Source of the DNA: Casuarius casuarius
Lineage: Eukaryota; Chordata; Aves; Casuariiformes; Casuariidae
NCBI GenBank assembly: GCA_003342895.1
Contig: PTFA01000091.1
Span: 3,392,057 to 3,456,056, forward strand
Direction of reading: 5' to 3'
DNA: 64,000 nucleotides
Positions 1-12,000 of the stretch are shown here, piece after piece. Every line of letters begins with the position of its first letter. The first letter of the stretch is position 1. The notes under the pieces were generated by a model. That model was not told where the DNA came from and did no database searches. It was given only the letters and a program-made list of their open reading frames with translations. Both the position numbers and the translations under genes were made by a program.

Positions 1-3000
1 CCAAAACAATTCTGTTAATATAAGTTTATTTTGTTACTGCCTTAAGAGTGTTCTTCATATCTCTTTTCATATTTATTCAATGCACTGTAATATGTAGTAT
101 GATAACTTAGGCTACAATATTTGGAGTGAGGAGGCTTGTACGAAAAGTCACAAGTGGTCAGTAATTAATTATGTGAAACTCAGGTTTTCCTTTTTTTTTT
201 AAAAAAAAAAAAAGGGAAAAGTTCTGCAATAGCTAGAGTGCGAGTAGAGGCAACAGCTGTCATGCTTCTGTAAAAACAAAAGGAAAAGAGAAATACAGGA
301 AAGAATGCTTGAGCCAAACAAACTTGGAATAATCTCTTTCATGAAGCACTGGTAGGTCTAAAAAAGTAAGAACAAGATTACATCTGTTGGACGGTTTTCT
401 AGATTTTAAACTTCCCAGTGGAATATGTATAACGTAATTTCATTATATTGTTTTATAGCTCAGTTATACTCCTAAAGCATGCAGTATCTAAATGTTACTC
501 TCATAGGGTTATTATGTAAATAAGCTGGAAACGCAAAGGCTGTTGTCATTCATTTACCCTCTTACGTGAGCCTTTGTGGAAATGGGGAGAGAAAAATTGT
601 GAACTGTTTTCTTTCCACAGAGGAGACAGCGTAAAAAGATGCCTTTTGTTTTAAGAGGTAAAGCATTGATATTTTATGTGTGGGTTTTTGTGCTATGGTT
701 TTATATAGCAGGGTTTCCTTTATTACACATACAATTGCTTGTTTTCTGGCTACCCAGTCATTTTAGACTGCTTTAGGATGTTGCGCTGGGCAGTATGTAG
801 TGCTACGTGATGGTCGTCTTGCCTGGTTCTTTCCTGGGACTGAAAGTTTTCAGACTGTTACATTTTTGCCTTTAAAATGAAGATGCTGGCTAATAAGACC
901 TCAGGTAGGGTACTACTGTTATGAGTTTACAGTATTACTGAAAACAATTATTTGAGGTTTCTGTGCATGACAGAAACTTGCTTACACTAGAAGTGGTTGC
1001 AAGCTTCTCTTTTAACTTATGCTTTTGTTAAGCACTGGAGGAGAAATTATTACTTTCGTCAGACATTCTTTATAAAAATGTATTTTCCTCTTAGCAATCC
1101 ACAAGTGATAGCACCATTAAGAAAACCAGCCTATTTGGGTCACATGTTAAACCCCTTAGGCAATCATGCTTGCATCTAATTTTGGAACAGTAGAAAGAAA
1201 TTTTAGGGTCAGGAAGAGAGGATTTAAAGAGAGTTGTATTGTAAGAAAGATTGATTTCTAAGGTATGTAGAATACGTTTTGTGTGGCAATGTTGCTCTTT
1301 ACATTTTCAATTGCAGTTCTTGAATTAATGCTCTAGGAATAATGTGATCTCCAAACAAACACAGAATTAGTGCTTGATGTTTTTTGAGAAGTTGAGAAAA
1401 GATAATTGCATATATTCAGGAACAGTTAAGGTAATTGAGACTTCAGACTATATTAGCTTATTTAAAACTTAAAATCATGTCTAATTTGTTCTTGTCTACT
1501 AAGTGCTAATAAGTATGCTTTCCTCTTTTCCCTGAGTGTCAAATGTTTTTCAGGGACCATTATTTGATTCTTAAAAGTAGTGACTGCAGCTGGTCTTTCT
1601 GATGTTCGCAGAAAAAAGTTAGAAGATTCATGTAAGTTGTGACCTATGTTTGCTTGTGTACAGTGCTTGTGAATTCACTACCGAGGACTCACTTTAAACA
1701 TGTAAGGTATTTGGAAAAAATGAACTGGCCCAGCAGACAAGAGCTACATATTGAAATCAGTGTTTAGTGTGAACTCATAAAATGTATAATGGCTTTCAAA
1801 GATTCTTTTTTTGAGCGTTCCTGTGCATTTCTTCAATGGAAGTGCACAACAAAAAATGAATATTGTATTTATTTCTCACGTACTGATCTTAGTGCATCAT
1901 GTAAGGATTCATTAATAAGAATACTGATAGAATTAAAAACAAAAATCTTGGATTATCTTGGATTTAATAATTGCCCTGTTTGGCTTGTTTTGAAGTGAAA
2001 TGTGATCTGGGTATAGAATGAGGAATTAGAATGCAGATTGCATCCTGACATGTCTGTAGGTTCCTTGTCACTTCAAGTAACTGCTGCTTCTGAAAGAGTT
2101 AGTCCTTCCTTGTATCTGTACCCGTTCCTGCTTTGTTCTGGCACAAATGCTTATGTAGCTGCATAGTGATAGCTTCGGGGAATTGACCTGAATGAAAATT
2201 AAATGTCTCTTTTTGTTGTTGTTGTTGGGTGAACTTTATCCTGAGTTAGTTCCCCGATGTAATTTGTGACATTGTAATGGATGATTGTGGTGGGGTAGGA
2301 GTGGAGGTGGCACAGGAATGGAACGACGTGACATGGGTGCATGGATGGACTGCTTCTCTTGGAGTCGTGATAATGGTTTTAAGGTACCATATGAAACTAA
2401 GGCATTGTGAACAACTTGCTCAACCTCTTCCTCAGCCTTTTTGTGCTTACAATCATATGGAAAACTCCAGCGAATTGGGATTTAAGTTTGACACCTCTTC
2501 TAAAACATCAATATAAACAAACATAAACAGCAGTTGAAGACGTTGAAGCATGTAACTTTTTTTTCCTCGTATGGTCTGGCAGTGAGAAAGGGGCACTGCT
2601 TTATAGAGGTAATAGGGAAGCATTCATAAACTATCGGGACAGAATGTGGAACTGGCAGGAAGGGTTTTTAAGCTTTTTGACCAAAATTTTATAGACTTTC
2701 TGTACAGACCTGCTTTTTTCTTTGTCTGTTTTTCTCATAGCTTCATGCTTTGGTTTTCCAAGTTGAATCTTTATTTACTTCATCTTTCTTTTCAAGAAAT
2801 GTCCAGGATCTTTCCGTTTACTCCAGCCCCTTTCAGAAGTGATAACTTGCCCTTAGAGTGGTGAGGGCTGGTAACACATCAGTCCTGTTACTTGATCAGA
2901 CGCATGCTGTGCTTGACCCAGCAATTTTGCCTCTGACAACATTGAGATGCCTCAGAGGAAAGTGCAGTAAGAAGATGGTTGCTTTTTTATGCTCCCTAAG

Positions 3001-3679
3001 ACTGTGCACGTAAAGTTGTTAACTCCCTGGAGCTTGTGGATTCTTTTCCTTGATTTGACCGGAGGAAACTTGAGTATCAGACCTTGGAATAATAGGCATC
3101 TGCTTGTTTCTGTAGCACTTTCATCATTCTGCTGCTTCTGAGAATCAGTTAAGTATGATTTAAATTGTCTACAACTGTGCTACTAGGTCTCATCTCTGTT
3201 CTGTTGCTCAGGGTTCCTGTTCCCGCGCAACAATTAAGCGTGTATGTCGGTAGAAAAAAGTCACTTTATTGAGAGACTGCATCCTGTGTAGGAGCACTTC
3301 TGGCTTAATCTTTCTTCCTTGCCAGTTGCTGTCATCTCAAAGAGGTCATCAACATAAGATCATGTACACAGCCCTCTTTTGTCAGTAAGCTTGTTTATGC
3401 ATGTGTGGAAATTCTTTTTTCAGAAGTTGTACGATTATGTAACATTCAACTGGAAGTTGTCTGGCAGCTTCCAGTTCGTATTTTCTCCAACCAGTGTTGT
3501 TTGAATGGAGTTCATTTTTTTTAACATAGCTGTTATTACTTATCTATTTTTACCAAGTTTGAAGTTACTAAACTTAAATTTAATCATCCTGAAGGGTGAA
3601 CTCACAAAAAGGAAGGCTAGAAATGAAGATAAAACTTGACTCAGGATGATTATTTTCAATTATCTGTTATTGGAAGGCT

Positions 3680-3825
3680 AGTAAGTCATTTAACCCCTCT
3701 GTGCTTTGCTTTACTTATCTGTAAAAACTAGTATGCCTGTTTCCCAAAATGAGGTTCAAAAACTTTTAAAAGTTATTGCAAGGCACTTTGAGATCTTTTC
3801 ACAATAATAATTTTACTAAATACTT
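3680..3825 (+). repeat. Fossil MIR/CORE-SINE-like element
   Basis: The sequence taagtcatttaacccctct then ttacttatctgtaaaa resembles the MIR stretch for 'cttaacctctctgtgcctcag...catctgtaaaatg'. It ends with an L3-type tail (aaggcactttgagatctt...aataataa). The call is from memory of the consensus and diverged. Confidence 0.55.
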
Positions 3826-3879
3826 TGTCTGGCTTCAGCACTTAAATAACCTCTTCCAAGATCCAAGGAAAGGGTCTTA

Positions 3880-3962
3880 ATCTCCCAATCTATAGCTGAG
3901 GGAAGCTGAGAGAGAAGTAAAATGATTTACTTATGGATAAGGTCAGTATCTAGCTCAGATTT
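3880..3962 (-). repeat. Fossil MIR-like element, inverted
   Basis: Reads as the reverse MIR pattern (ctatagctgagggaagctga ... taaaatgatttact ... ggtcagtatctagctcag), comparable to 'cagatgaggaaactgaggc...aagtgacttgcccaaggtcac'. It lies about 55 bp from the preceding copy in the opposite orientation. Confidence 0.45.
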
Positions 3963-4669
3963 GTAGGGTTTGGTTTTGTTTTACTATGTGCTCCAGTTAT
4001 AAGAGTCTGCTTAGAGAGGTGTCCAAGATTTGTGCATTTCCTTATGCATCATTTAGAGAAATGAGCGTTAAGAATCTCTGAAAATCTAGGCCACAAAGTA
4101 GTATTATCCTCTGTTTAAGAAGAAAATTTTTTAAAAGAAGCTGAGACATGTATGCTTGGGCTAGAAAAGAAACACAGGAAAATACTTGCCAAGTGGACAA
4201 AACAATTGGTAAAGGAAAAGCTATTTTCCAGCTTCCAAGTGGGACTGGAAAAAAATAGATTAAGTATTAAAATGAGCTAGTAAAGGAGTGGATGTCCATG
4301 GTGAGTAAAATGATATGAAATTTTTATTCTACATTCATTTAATAGTCAGAACTGTGTATTCATCTCTGCTGGAAACTTAAGTTGTACTTGTGACCTTCAC
4401 AGGCGCTGTGCTCTCCGGCAGGCTGCCTGAAATCCTGCTAGTGAGTGTGCCTCCCTCCCTCCCCCCTCCCTTCCTTCCATTATGGTAGGTAAGAGTGATT
4501 TTTGCTTTCATTTTGATTCCTTTGAAGGAGGCACTTTCCATGTGACTGAGGAGCAATGGTCGCTTGCATTTTACCGCCTGGTATCTGAGGACTAAAAACC
4601 TTAAATTTTTGGCCTTAGCTTTTGCACCTGACATAAGAGCTTTGGTCAAAATGTCTGAGAAAAGGCTGA

Positions 4670-4670
4670 N
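4670..4670. other. Ambiguous base (N)
   Basis: Single N in the assembly, next to a dinucleotide-rich region. It has no biological meaning. Confidence 0.99.
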
Positions 4671-4699
4671 ACTGTGCGATGGTTTCCAGGGTATGTTTT

Positions 4700-4754
4700 C
4701 GTGTGTGTGTGAGTAAATACACACACGCGCGCTCACACACACACACGTGTATGT
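4700..4754. repeat. GT / CA / CG alternating tract
   Basis: A (GT)5 run is followed after a short spacer by (AC)n-(GC)n-(CA)n-GTGT. It is alternating purine-pyrimidine, a microsatellite with Z-DNA-prone composition. Confidence 0.85.
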
Positions 4755-6045
4755 ACAGCAGAAAAGCACACCAAGCCACAAAATTCTAGTAGCCGATTTT
4801 GAAAGGCATTGCCAGATTATATTTTTCTAAAACCCTGTTAATAGTTTTTAACTTGCAGTGTATGTTTGGGAATAGCTTCAGCAAAAAGGGAAAATCAAAA
4901 TGTTCTAGTGCTCTTGATCTGTAATGTTCACAGTGACAAATCAAGAAAGGCATTGCCTAAAGGCTTCTGTTATGTACATGCAAAACAATAACACAGAACA
5001 TTATTTCCAAATATATTGTCATTTGCAAACAGAAAACTAACCACTGACTTTTCTGTGCTGTGTAGCCCATTGAAATTCTGGTTGTGGTTTCAGCTGAGAT
5101 TTTTCCATAAATAGCTCTGTACTACTTTGGAACACAAACAGGCCTCCTGAAAAGATCTAAAGTAAGGTCTTCTGAGGACTATTCAGTATATATTATTTAT
5201 GCGTACTTCAGTGTATATACTGTGGTGAGATGAGGAATGTTTTTATAGATTGGGGTGGGGCCTGTCAGAAGGAACTGAAGAGTAAATAGTTATTGATTTA
5301 AATTAACTTTAGGGCCTCATGAATGATCAGAGCATAGAAAAAAGGATAATGAAATAATGCACAAATGGAAGCAGAAGCAGGTATGTCGTCTTTGTTAGTA
5401 TTGAAGAGCTTATTTTTGAAAAGCCACGTGGTAAGTAAATACAGCTTGCAGCAGAGATTATTTATGCTTTAATCTAGCTGTTCACTGGAAGAATCCTTTC
5501 AGCATTTGTACCGATTGGATGCTTGGTTATGTGAATTAGTACATAGCTAATTTTGCAGTGAATTTTTTTTTCAGTGCTATCTAAGAGAACATACTTAATC
5601 TTGAATAAGTAAAACAGGGCCAGCTTTTATGTCAATATGTTTAGGTATCCTGACTAAGATATTTTATTGTCTTGATGAGAAGCTTGGAAACATTTTGTGA
5701 TCTAGAAGGAGAGGCAACAGAGTGCACACTTCTACGATTCACCTAGCTGATTTTCCCCTAGACTTGTTGCTCCTAAACATTTTTTGACAAAGCAGAAATT
5801 CTCTTCTAAAGGGAGTCAAAGGGCATGAAAATAACTTTGGCATTTGTGAAATCCATGCTCTGAGTGGTAGACTCTTCAGTGCTCTGCTGAGCTCCTGGTT
5901 ATCAACGAATGTGTTTATCAGCTGTCACAACAGAATGAGGGTGGTATCACAGAAAATAGGGCTGACAAGACCTTGGGAGCTCGTTAGTCTGTTCTCTAAA
6001 TCCAAAGCTTTCAACTATACATGTTACTCTCAATGAGTGTTTATT

Positions 6046-6088
6046 AAAAAACAAACAAACAAACAAACAAACAAAAAACCAAAAAACA
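6046..6088. repeat. (AAAC)n simple repeat
   Basis: Tetranucleotide AAAC repeated about seven times, with A-rich flanks. Confidence 0.9.
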
Positions 6089-7900
6089 AAACTTCAGCTA
6101 TGGAGATTTTGTAGTCTCAGAAGCATATACTTCAGAGCTTAGCTACCCATATTGTTGAATGATATTTTTCTTTTTTTCCTTAATGTCTAAAATCACATTG
6201 GAAATTTCTTACCAGTGTGGTAATTGCACACTGGTTTCAGATGGAAATTAGCCCAAAACCCACACAAGGCAGGGACTTCCGACTAGTAATTGGATATAGC
6301 TTAGTGGGAAGAATAGCTTAACCCTGATGGTGGGTTTTTTGTTGTTGTTGTGTTGTCTTTTTTTTTTAACCTAGATGATATTTCTGAGCTTGCTGAGATT
6401 TTTTCAAGAACATTCCTTTTCATTCTTCCCAGGCATATTGAGAACAGCTTCCTAAGAAAACAAAAGTATAAATAAAACAGCTTGACAATACAGAAAAGCA
6501 CTTCTGCTAGAAGGGATAATTAGTGTGGGTTTTTTTGTTTTTTTTTTTGAAAATAGACACATGTCTAGAATGTTTTGTCATAGTGAGAAGAAATAAAGCC
6601 TAAATAAAACTTTATCTGATTCTTTTAGTGTGTTTTTTAGGAATCCTGATACTTAGTATAACGTGCATGTCTTCAGTGTTTTTCATGTGAGAATTCAGGA
6701 GCACTTTTGTAAACATTATGTGTAAATCCTGAAACAGCCTAGTAAGTATTTACTATTATTGTGATTTTTAGCTATTAGACTCCAGGCTTTCCATAGAGAG
6801 CAGTGGTTTGAAATGGAATTCTTCTGATCTTCTGAATCTTTACTCTTCATGTGGCTAATAGGATGCTCTTTATCTGCAGGTTAGCAAGAATGTTTTCAGA
6901 AGGGTCAGAAATGGCAGTGCTGTTTTCCTCTGAACAGAGGCTATTCCACTTTTCTGTTCTAGCATAAAGCTTACTCTGGAAAATGTGTAATCCTGAATTA
7001 TTGTCCTTAGCAGTATCAATATTGAAAATTCTTGCTGTCCTGGAAATTAGGTATGCAGAAACAGTTTTGCTGTAGCTTTATCACTGATGCAGACTGATGT
7101 AAAACTGCAGACAGAAAATATGTTGGAACAAGTCATGTACCAGAGCACTAAGGCTAGACAAATGCTGTGGTAGAGCTGAAGTAATCAAATTTGTTATTTA
7201 TAAGCCTGTTTGTCTCAGTTCTCCTGATACTGCTCAGTAAATCCCTCAGTTCTGTGCGTGATGGTGACAGAACACTTGAATACCTAAGGGGATCTTACAT
7301 GAAGCAATTTTAGGCATGAAGCTAGTTCCTGCTTGAGTTAATTTTGTTCCCCTATAATTAGATGTGATCTGTATGCAATTGTATGATGGACAAAAATGAC
7401 CAGTAACTCACTAAATTCTATACAATACACATATAATTTAACCCTTATGTCATCTTCCTCCAGGAAAACTTCTTACAAATCAATGTAGGATTTGCTGAAT
7501 GGACAGTGTTTACATAATAAGTGGAAATGTATCTAATGTGGACTGTATATCATACTGTTTAGTACAATTACTTATAAAGGAGTAAGGTATGCTTGAAAGG
7601 CACAAAATCTCTGTGATACGGAATGCATAAAGTGGGAAAATTCAGAGTGGAGGAAGCCCTTTTCCCTTCTCATGTCATTTAATCAAATTATCAGTTCAGC
7701 TGCAAGAATACTTATAATGCTTCCTCAGTAGTATACACTGTAGATCTAGAGGCAGACATTGACATTGCCAGTTTCCCCCTTCAGGCAAACCATAAACTTA
7801 ATATTCTACTGCGCTCATATTTTAGCTGAGATTTCACTTGGACTTAAAAAATGTTTTTAGGTAGAATTTTACTGCTGCAGCACCAAAGAACTATACAGGT

Positions 7901-7925
7901 TTTTTTTTGGGGGGGGGGGGAGGGG
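7901..7925. repeat. Poly-T/poly-G homopolymer junction
   Basis: Eight or more T are followed by a run of 12 G (7909-7920) and a further AGGGG. The length is likely variable or misassembled. Confidence 0.85.
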
Positions 7926-8980
7926 AATGTATGTAAACCATTCATGAAAGGCTTGGTTATATGACTGTTCTGGGTTGTTGCAAAGTGTTTTTTATGTGGG
8001 ATATGTTGTTGCCATAATGATGGCCACTATCATTTATTCAATCTGCAATGGTTGCCATAATTGTGTGGCATTTGAAGCCTAAGTTTTTGGGCTTCTTTAT
8101 CTGAATCTAAACAGGGTTTTTTTTTCCAGGTTAGTAGAACTGATGCATGCTGTGACAGGAATGGGCCCATGTATACCTAGGCCAGATATCTAAAATGTCA
8201 GGTGGCTTTTTATTTAGTAGATGTTTTCAAAAGGACTAAGTTACTAACTGTAATATATTTAGGTTTTTATCACAGCTGTTTCTTAGGTGGTATATTTTCT
8301 CTATTATATCATTTCTTGTTCTCCTCCTTTGTTTCACATCACAAACATGTTTTCTGGGGAAGTGTTAGGCAGTAACTTAATCCAGGGCTACACAGCTTCT
8401 GAAGATCATGCTATCCAGAGGCTGATGATTACTGTTCATATTCCTTAGGATAATTCTAGCCTTGAGTGGGGATGAGTTTCCATTTCAGTGGAAAGGGGAT
8501 TGATGCAAAACTGAATGTGACACAGATCCTTGGAAGGGGGGTGGAGTCTTTTCCTCTTTCCCCACCTGAAAGTAGATTTAAGCTTCCCATGTTGGAAGCT
8601 CTCAACAGCTGAGTTTCATGATAATTGAAAAACTGAATCCCACTATGGCATTCACATTCATCAGCTGGCTGGCATTTAAAAATACAGAGATACTGGATTT
8701 GGCTTTGATTACTCGTTTGTTAAGGCAGAGCAATACTGTGGAGAGAGGAAAGCTTGTGGACAAACTTCAACTCTTTTGGGGAGTTGTATATTGCAGGCAT
8801 TGCAAAGAACAGGCTTGAGGAGAAGCTGTGACCTTTAACTGCTTGTTCCTAATTTTGAATAAATGTTGTAGTTTTACAATCTGTGAGATTATTCACTCAC
8901 CTTTCTAAAGTTAAGATGAGTACTGGGAGTGGGTCTGGATCTCTGCCACTTATGCCTCTTATGTTTATGATATTAATAAA

Positions 8981-9014
8981 CTGGTGTCAAATGTCCTGGT
9001 GTCAAATGTCCTGG
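8981..9014. repeat. 15-bp tandem duplication
   Basis: CTGGTGTCAAATGTC is repeated exactly twice (8981-8995, 8996-9010), followed by CTGG of a third unit. Confidence 0.92.
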
Positions 9015-12000
9015 GAACGGGTGATGTAGGTTGAAAGACCTTTGTTTCAACCAACAATAGAACTGAATTAGTGTGAATAGGAAAAGCAAATAGGCACTTC
9101 CTGTCATATTTTAAGGAAGACCTTAGTATGGAGGAGCATGTGTATTAAGAGATTTAAACTAAATGCATTAGAAAACTGCTCATCATTTGTCAGCACTTTT
9201 TTCCAGTAAAGTTTCCTCTGTTTGTGCACATATACATATATGTCCTCCTAAATATATTCACAATACTAATAAAACAATGAGTGAGTGAATCCTATTTGTT
9301 TGAATGGATTCTTCAGGGTATTCTTCAGGGCAAAACTATAAACCTGAGTACCTGAGAATCTGAAGATGGTATGTCAAGTTAAAACTTAAAGGCCTTTTGC
9401 AAAGACTTGAGAGTATTTGAACTAAAAAGAGCCATCTGGATAGAGCCTCAGACCACCTTGATGTTCATCTGGCATTCACAGGGTTATTGTAAAAGCCCAG
9501 AACAATGTCATTTTGCTCTTTCCAGAGATACAGTACTCTTAATATTCATAAGATCCATCAGGATTCACACCCACAGACTAAAGAGGAGAGTCTTATTCAG
9601 CATAGTAGGTTGTTGCTAGTTCAGTGCCATAAAATGGCTTTCTCTAAGTGGAAAACCTGTTTGCGTCTCATTGCTGTTTCAAGGCAGGAGATGCCTTTTG
9701 AGACCCAAAGGAATGCTTGTCAAGGTATTAAACAACCCCTTATTATTGAGTTTGAGGTATATTCAGGCTGATACAGCTTGTGTTGGAGCGAAGTTGGAAA
9801 AGGCTCTGTCTTGAGCTGGTAACTTACCTGCTTTGCAGTAACTTGCAAATTGAGTTATTTGGATAGTGATAGTTTTCCAGAACTACTTTTGTCCTCCCGC
9901 CTTTAAGGACTATACAAAGTTTTTTCTTCCCCACAGTTTCTGGGAGGGGAAATTATAGGATAGGCCAACTTAGGCGGATGCATGAAGTACAGCCTCGGAG
10001 GTCCTAGCGGTACATAGGTGAGGGCAGCGCCCATGATGGTGTGCTTCACAAATTCCAGAGTGTGTCACACTTTCCCATCAACTCACACTGGAGCTAAGCT
10101 AACCTTATTATTTAAATATATAGTGCCTAAGAAAAAGACAACCAAGTCCAGCAGTAGTTCTTTGTGGTGTTTGCTTCTGGACTGATCTTCTGGACTTAAT
10201 TTCCTGCTTCTTTGAGTGTAACTAGACGAACTGCCTCTTACTCTGTTCTCCCAAATGGATGATGTGTAGCATGGGGGGAGAAGGGTACTAGGAAGCTCCA
10301 CTGGTCTCCATTTTTTTTGTGGAAAAAAGGTACTGCTGTGGTCAATTTACTTTCTATTTTCAACTAGTGAAAGAAGGGGATTTGCCTATTGGTTTCCTAT
10401 GCGTGTGTTCTGAAAGAAACTGCAGTAATGTCCTCTCTCAAGGTTTAAAAATAGAAAGTAATTAATCAGGGTGATGAGGGTTAATGGTCTCTATCCAGAA
10501 ACCAAGCAGCTTTGCATTTGTTTATATGGAGAGAACATGTTTGTATCTGCTGCTGTTATGAGTTTAATATGAGAGGACTTTTCATAGTAATTTTTGAAGC
10601 ACTTTAGTTTATAAACTAATTTGGGGTTAAAAAAAAAAAAGAAAAAACCCACTATTTAATTCATTAATCAGTTGAAATGGTTTCAAGGCAACAGTTCAAG
10701 AAACTTTTCAGCCAACAGATCCTTGTCCTTTAGGTTTTTTTCTTCTGTAAGTTTGCAGTGAACTTTGGTATTCATAAAAGGAGTTAAAGAATGCAGCCCT
10801 AGATCTGGTGAGCAGTTGTAAAGTTAACTCTGCAGTCAGGTATAGCCCAGGCAGTGGTTGCTGTAATTGTGGTACAGCTAATGCTTTGCTAGTGCCATAG
10901 TGGATTGCAGTCTTAAATCAGTTTAAGGTTGGAAAGTTCTTTCCCAAAACTCATAGTAATTTTTAATTTAAATACTTTAACCCCTTTCCCAAAGCTCAGA
11001 CTTTAAAGACTCTTTATATCCTTTTAAGTGATTAAGTACTGAGCAATCAGTTTACATTGGTGTACATCACATCTGTTTTCAGAGTGCTTCAACTTGCTAC
11101 TGTTTGTCATCTGTTTTCTCTATGCCACCACAGGTGTCTTGAAGTTATGTACGGGAGACTTTGTACTTCCTACTGTAAATGGAGACAGGAAGTTAGTGGT
11201 CTGTGAGGTTTATGTCCATTTCCTCTCCCTTCTAGAAATGTCAAATTCTGACCTTGTTCAGGGAACTATTTTAAGTGTAAGCTTGTGGAGACTGCATTAT
11301 AGACAGAAATGCATTTAATTGGGATTTTGGTTGTGGACAGATATCCTTTTGTAATTTCAACTGTGCTGCCTGGAGAGGCAATCGCTCCCTAGTCTCCCCT
11401 CACCCCCCGGGTTTGGTCATATCCCTTGTTCAGTTTGGTCTCAATGAAACAAGTTAGTTTAGCAGAGAGCCACTATTTAATCTGCTTAATCTGTGTTAGG
11501 GATCACTCACATGAGCCTGAGATGGTGGTAACGTCCGTCAGAGAGGTGATGGGTAGTGTTCCTTGTAGTGATTTCTACTAGTACTGAGAGTGTTGCTGTT
11601 TTAGAACATTCATGCTTTGGCCTCTTGCCTACGTCCAAAAAAGCTGGAGGAGAATGATGATAAATTTGATGGTGGAAACTTGAACTGAATTGAGATACTG
11701 AAACTTAACTAATGTTGACCCACAAACAACAATTGCACAGTGAGGTTTAGCAATTGTTTAACAAACACAAGGAGTAAAATGCTCTATGTGCCACTCCCCA
11801 TACCACTTAAAAATTGTAATATTAAGGTGTGTTTTTTTTATCAGTTATGTTCAAATGGGAAAATTACTTTATCACAATTAATCTAAGATCACTCAAAAAG
11901 ACTTCTGGATGTTTAAGGAGTTAATTTTCCAGATGAGAGGCGATGTATTTTGGTTGGTGATTCTGTTCCCAGTTTTACTGTGACCTTCTAGATAAAACAT

